Origin: Morinoia aosen
Taxonomy: Eukaryota > Arthropoda > Malacostraca > Amphipoda > Talitridae
Assembly: GCA_030386875.1 (NCBI GenBank)
Contig: CM059557.1
Span: 56,436,514-56,500,513 of the forward strand
DNA: 64,000 nt
Direction of reading: 5' to 3'
The position numbers and the translations under genes were made by a program. The notes beneath the pieces were generated by a model. The model was given only the letters and a program-made list of their open reading frames with translations. It ran no database searches and was not told where the DNA came from. Position 1 is the stretch's first letter. Each line of letters begins with the position of its first letter. Shown one piece after another: positions 60,130 to 64,000 of this stretch.

Positions 60130-61992
60130 TCAGGTTCCGATCACTTGAATTTTTTGGCTTTCTGCTGATCTCGATGCTCGGTCTCGGCTTCTTGATGGTG
60201 GCGATGTCGTCCGCTGTTTCTTGGTTGGTGCAGTAGGCTTCGGTTTGTAGGTCATTGAGTTTCTACTGGAGTTGCCATCGTCATCGTCGCTTCCATAGCC
60301 TTGGAGGTTTGTAAGGCTGGAAGTTGTCTCCCTCCGCTTGAAAGAGTATTTGGTGAGAGAAGCCGGCGTAGGTTTTTGGCCTTTCACTGTTTTAGGGGGT
60401 TCTCCGTTTGGCTCCAGTTGTTTTCGTTGTCGGTTGTAGACTGTAGGCACCTTGGGCTTAGAGAGTGTGGCGTTATTTATTTCTTTTTGCGTCGTCCCTT
60501 TCGGTGAAATGATGGGTTGGGAGACGGCAACTGTTGGAGTTCCTGAGCTTGTACTAATTGAATCGGTGGCCTTCGATTTTACATCAGCTGTAGCTGGAGC
60601 GGATTTAGCGTTGCGAGGAGTAGAATCAGTGCACGCAGTGATTTGGTTAGGAGGTTGTTCATTGTTGTTTTTTGCCTGAACTGGCCTTATTTCTGGTTTT
60701 GCAGGTTCTTGTTCAGTGTGAGTCGGCTGTTGTGGCATATATTCCTGAGGAGCTGCAGAGTTGGGTTCTTCCGCAGGGGTACTTGTATCTCCCCTAACTA
60801 CCGCGCTATACATCCGCTCATGCTCCGGATGTTTCTCCAAAACGAGGTCCATGGCTTCTGAGCGCGAGGTCTTCAATCTCTGTTGAGTGGCTAAAATTTC
60901 ACTTTCAATTTGATATTTTGGGCATTGTTTATCATTTGAGTAATGAGGCTGCCCGCAATGGTAGCATCGGACGGCATTAGGACAGGAGCTTTTTTGGTGC
61001 CCTTCCTGCCCACATCGGGAGCACGTGTCTGCTTCTCTGCGGCAGTATTTTGCAACGTGGCTATAGCGTTGGCATTTAAAGCATTGTTGCGGTCTTTCTT
61101 TATATTCTTCTACAAGCTCACTGTGCCAAGATGACAATTTCACAGCTCTTGGCACCGTGTGCTTTTGGAATGTCAGGATGTATGTGTCGGTAACAACTTT
61201 CTCGCCATCTCTCCTCAGCTCTATTCGCCGCAGGTCAATCACTCCCTGGTCAGCTAGGTGGTCCTTCAGTTCTTCCATAGAACACTGTCCGAAAGTCTTG
61301 CTTCGGACTACACCACGAACAGTGTTGAGTGATCGGTGGGGCTCTATTACTACTCCCTTTCCGCCAATGCGGTCCAGTTTCATCAGCTTATCTGATTGGG
61401 TTGTACTATTTGTCTCAATGAGGAGACTGTTATACCCAGATTTTACGATTTTCTTTGGAGTACCAATTGTCTTAGTAATGTCGCGTTCTGCCAGCAACAC
61501 GTTCAAATCTCTGGAGATATTGACCCCAGGGAATCGTACAGTATAATATTTGATATAGTATGGTATGGAGTTCTCGAACATTCCTTCCAGTCTCAGCATC
61601 TGACGCGCTCGCCGGTCATCTCGTCGTCTCCTCTTCACCTGTCGTCGGTTCATTGTTCTCCAGATGCTCTGTTCATCTCCGGTCGCAGCTTCCTCATCAT
61701 TGTTAGGCTCTCGGGTTGTCTCAGCTTCCACTGTTTTGGCCCTCGAAGCGTCTTCGCTACATAAGTTTCTCTCATTCGTCTGATCTTTTCCATTATTTAA
61801 TTCAGTCTCGGCACTCGCTCCTTGTGTGGGGTCCACACTTAGAGGAGGCAAATCGTTAGTCTGCATTAGAGCAGAACTAGCAGTATCCATTTGAGTGTCC
61901 AGGTCGTCAGCGGCAGGTAGGGATTGATGGGTTTCCATCGCGTACTGGGGAGACCCCGGTTGGCTCCCCCTAGCACAATCGCTAGGGGGCAC
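60130..61992 (-). CDS. LINE ORF1: RNA-binding protein with three zinc knuckles
   Basis: 620 aa, starting MPPSDCARGSQPGSPQYAME. Residues 1-110 are low-complexity and acidic; 113-132 are strongly basic (RRQVKRRRRDDRRAR). About 145-285 is an RRM-like region followed by a conserved HTVPRAVKL segment. Three CCHC knuckles follow: C304-C307-H312-C317, C324-C327-H332-C337 and C343-C346-H350-C357. The last 200 residues are Pro/Thr/Ser-rich with a basic end. Such proteins coat the element's RNA and accompany it to the target. The stop TGA is separated from the ORF2 ATG by nine sense codons and a TAA, all in the same frame. Confidence 0.93.
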   Translation of the reverse strand: MPPSDCARGSQPGSPQYAMETHQSLPAADDLDTQMDTASSALMQTNDLPPLSVDPTQGASAETELNNGKDQTNERNLCSEDASRAKTVEAETTREPNNDEEAATGDEQSIWRTMNRRQVKRRRRDDRRARQMLRLEGMFENSIPYYIKYYTVRFPGVNISRDLNVLLAERDITKTIGTPKKIVKSGYNSLLIETNSTTQSDKLMKLDRIGGKGVVIEPHRSLNTVRGVVRSKTFGQCSMEELKDHLADQGVIDLRRIELRRDGEKVVTDTYILTFQKHTVPRAVKLSSWHSELVEEYKERPQQCFKCQRYSHVAKYCRREADTCSRCGQEGHQKSSCPNAVRCYHCGQPHYSNDKQCPKYQIESEILATQQRLKTSRSEAMDLVLEKHPEHERMYSAVVRGDTSTPAEEPNSAAPQEYMPQQPTHTEQEPAKPEIRPVQAKNNNEQPPNQITACTDSTPRNAKSAPATADVKSKATDSISTSSGTPTVAVSQPIISPKGTTQKEINNATLSKPKVPTVYNRQRKQLEPNGEPPKTVKGQKPTPASLTKYSFKRRETTSSLTNLQGYGSDDDDGNSSRNSMTYKPKPTAPTKKQRTTSPPSRSRDRASRSAESQKIQVIGT

Positions 61993-62352
61993 CTTGTAAC
62001 TGCTTACAAGCTCCTCAGATGATATTGGTTTAATAATCTACATAAAAGAACAAAATAATACAAAACCCCGATGTAGGGGGGGCCGCCTGCGTTGGTTCTA
62101 CCTACAACAAGCTATCAAGAATAATTAAATGAGGTCAGCCTGTTATTTTACATTAATTATCTAATGTATATCAAAGACAAGTAGGTATACTAATAGTACC
62201 ACCACGTAAAGGTGCAGGTCGACTAGATACACTCTAGTAAGAATGTACCTTCTATCAAATCCTTGTCAATATTCAGCAATGTTCCCTTCACACATATAAA
62301 CAAATACACTTGGTACCAGTAAAACGTGGTAAAGGGAACAGTGAAAATTCCA

Positions 62353-62364
62353 GGAAAGATCAGA
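62353..62364. repeat. LINE target-site duplication, copy at the 5' end
   Basis: GGAAAGATCAGA, identical to 56216-56227. It marks the 5' border of the LINE. Confidence 0.85.
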
Positions 62365-62799
62365 AGATTTCACAAACGCTGAGACAAGTCCTTCACTTTC
62401 GTCAACTATTTTTGCACAGATTTTAAAATTCCAAGTGCCACTTCTCAACGCGGCCTTCCCCCCCATAACTGAAATGTCTCCTCCACCAGTTTTAAACTTA
62501 CGTCATCAGTGCTCTTTAATATTGTTAATTGAAAGTACTCTCTTCAGTCAAGCGAAGGTAGCACATTTCCAGTTCCTGGCCAAAACGCATATTTTTACGT
62601 CCAAATGTCTATCACCCTCGCAAATACGAGTATAACGAATTCATACATTGTACCAGGAAACTAAGTTATCAATTCTCTACAGCCATAAAAACAATAGATT
62701 CATTTCTTTTTAGGTACAACAATGCGAGAAAAACAAACAATTGAGAACGTTGAATCAGAATGCAAAATTTCTCACAAAAATTCTAACAAACGCGCATAC

Positions 62800-63174
62800 C
62801 TCTTCCTTAGAAGCACCAGCCATGTAGAAAATGTTCTCCTGGCTGTCCTTCATGCGACCAACATAGTCTGCCAAACTGGTCTTCTTGTCATCCTTCATTG
62901 AAGAGCTGCTAAACCTCAGCAGCTTGGCGAGGCGATTACGATTGCTCGTGTCTTCCAGCACTCCGAGCTTCAAGTTAGTAGAATATTCCTTATAGAAGTT
63001 CTCGAATTCTTCGTCGTCGAGCTTCTTGAACATGTCCAAGGCCTTGCGGACGAGTTTCTTCTTGATGACCTTAAGAAGCTTGTGCTGCTGGAGAGTCTCG
63101 CGAGAGACGTTCAAGGGAAGATCGTCGGAGTCCACAACGCCTCGGATGAAGGACAGATAGTTGGGCATCATGTC
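62800..63174 (-). CDS. Gp93: Gp93 exon, middle domain
   Basis: A 375-nt exon (125 codons, phase 0 at both ends), acceptor GTTTTCAG, donor GTATGC. It encodes [40 protein letters not shown], then [19 protein letters not shown] and [27 protein letters not shown] is the Hsp90 middle-domain signature; the conserved arginine in NVSRE helps activate the N-terminal ATPase. Lack of the cytosolic-type sequence and the downstream HDEL identify the ER paralogue. Exons for the ATPase domain and signal peptide lie beyond the right edge. Confidence 0.95.
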
Positions 63175-63794
63175 CTGAAAACGAATTGTCATTGAGCGTA
63201 TGGTCATAACGTACTCGTGCTTTTTTGGCAAAATATCCATGGATAATCATTTAAACAGGAATAATACACGTAAAATCCCACGAATGGGCCTCTAAAATGC
63301 CACTAAAATAAAAAACTATTGAAGATTCAAATAGGATATTTCCGTTTACCTACGTAAAAAATTATTAATGCATTTTGTTTGAAATTTAACAATAAACGAG
63401 CTTAAATAGGAGACGTGGTGAAAAAAAATGAAATCTTCAATGCAGTGCCCAAATTAGATCAACTCAATCACCTGAAAATCAACCACATAAAAAGCACGTC
63501 TTTCAGCTCTCACATGTAACTCATACTGAATTTTGATTCGATTCCCATTTGTGACTTGCAAATACTATATATTATTCATAAGCAGTAGTTTCAGCCATTC
63601 AATTCTTACACGTATTAAATACCCGACCGAAATCCAGATTTCACCCGATTTCAACAAGAACCGCATGTATGGCCTGTTAAGGTTGACATTTTATAAGTCA
63701 CTCTTGCCTTGAAGGAGTGCAAGTGAAAATGTAAAAAAAACTATTCGCGGGGAAACTCACATCATTAGAAGATTAATAGATGCTCAAGTCTATG
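63175..63794 (-). other. Gp93 upstream intron
   Basis: Intronic sequence leading to exons outside the window. No coding segment matching the preceding Hsp90 block (FITDDF type) was found before the right edge. Confidence 0.6.
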
Positions 63795-64000
63795 CCTCCC
63801 TAACCATAAATAAAGGTATATCAAGCGCTAGGGTACTATGTATGGTATACGAGAGCGGGGAATCAAAGCACAAGGTGTGACGACACCCTGCGCTAACAGC
63901 ACGATTGATAGAAGTTTATGAAATTATATCGAAATTGAAAGGTGTTGAAAAAGGGCAGCAGTGAACAGAAAAATGGCGCATAAAACCCTATTTATTATAA
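63795..64000 (+). repeat. 330-bp dispersed repeat, copy 7 (cut by window end)
   Basis: A diverged copy starting GCCTCCCTAACCATAAATAA, with GGGGAATCAAAGCACAAGGT and GGGCAGCAGTGAACAGAAAA. It runs off the window. Confidence 0.7.

Larger units (their letters stand above)
56228..62352 (-). mobile_element. Full-length I-type LINE, both ORFs open
   Basis: About 6.1 kb on the minus strand: a 5' leader of about 360 bases, ORF1 (60130-61992), ORF2 (56392-60099), a short 3' UTR and a tail of five TAA units. It is bounded by an exact 12-bp duplication. Endonuclease, reverse transcriptase and RNase H in ORF2, a three-knuckle ORF1 and a TAA-repeat tail place it in the I-element group (I or Nimb-like; the exact clade needs a tree). 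Both ORFs uninterrupted, with a perfect target duplication, suggest a young and possibly mobile copy. The 5' border rests on the duplication alone. Confidence 0.85.
56057..62799 (-). other. Gp93 intron enlarged by a LINE insertion
   Basis: 6,743 nt, of which about 6.1 kb is a full-length LINE with its target duplication. Without it the intron would be near 0.6 kb. The LINE has the same orientation as Gp93, so its (TAA)n end lies about 160 bases from the downstream acceptor. Confidence 0.85.

Noticed and set aside
1-64000. CRISPR arrays, bacterial operons or a viral genome
   Set aside because: The only direct repeats are minisatellites, dispersed elements and the segmental duplication. The single real gene is intron-bearing and eukaryotic.

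Overview
The window reads as nuclear DNA of an arthropod, most likely an insect. It is AT-rich, has large repeat-filled introns and a short interstitial (TTAGG)n tract (the usual insect telomere unit). It carries an I-type LINE, Penelope, mariner, PIF/Harbinger and hAT-like elements. I do not name a species. Only one host gene is securely present: the 3' half of the ER Hsp90 chaperone (Gp93 / GRP94 / endoplasmin) on the minus strand, 48507-63174, which runs off the right edge. Everything left of about 47 kb is mobile-element relics, satellites, a recent segmental duplication and unassigned DNA.

The most interesting observation is in Gp93. Six coding segments were placed by splice site and reading phase: 62800-63174, 55811-56056, 54180-54316, 52234-52370, 49455-49588 and 48507-48730 (ending HDEL). 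The third and fourth are two versions of the same exon. Both are exactly 137 nt, both enter in phase 0 and leave in phase 2, both are open with GT/AG borders, and their 45 complete codons agree at 25 positions. Because 137 is not a multiple of 3, a message with both or neither would be frameshifted, so they look like mutually exclusive exons. The swapped segment covers the start of the C-terminal domain and the helix that in mammalian GRP94 is reported to bind clients. The animal may therefore make two GRP94 isoforms with different client-binding helices from one gene.

The intron 56057-62799 holds a full-length LINE (56228-62352) in the same orientation as the gene, with both ORFs open, a (TAA)n tail and an exact 12-bp target-site duplication. 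Without it the intron would be about 0.6 kb.

Layout, left to right: degraded I-like LINE (1-2850); perfect-looking hairpin (4686-4759); mariner relic (4990-5990); 27-bp minisatellite (6092-8236); LTR-like block (9250-10275); Penelope fragment (10757-10990); unassigned DNA with small relics, a bacterial-looking small ORF (16374-16577) and TTAGG repeats (16841-16945); decayed PIF/Harbinger transposon with a transposase and a MADF-BESS companion gene (17298-20363); a Tc1-like MITE (22939-23082); Penelope element with inverted-repeat ends (26612-27382); tandem repeats (27418-29605); a nearly identical 4.1-kb tandem duplication (31934-40117); a decayed transposon-type gene (42400-43560); a hAT-like MITE (44845-45010); then Gp93. 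A roughly 330-bp dispersed repeat of unknown class occurs seven times, three of them inside Gp93 introns. Exon borders are read from sequence alone and have not been checked against transcripts.
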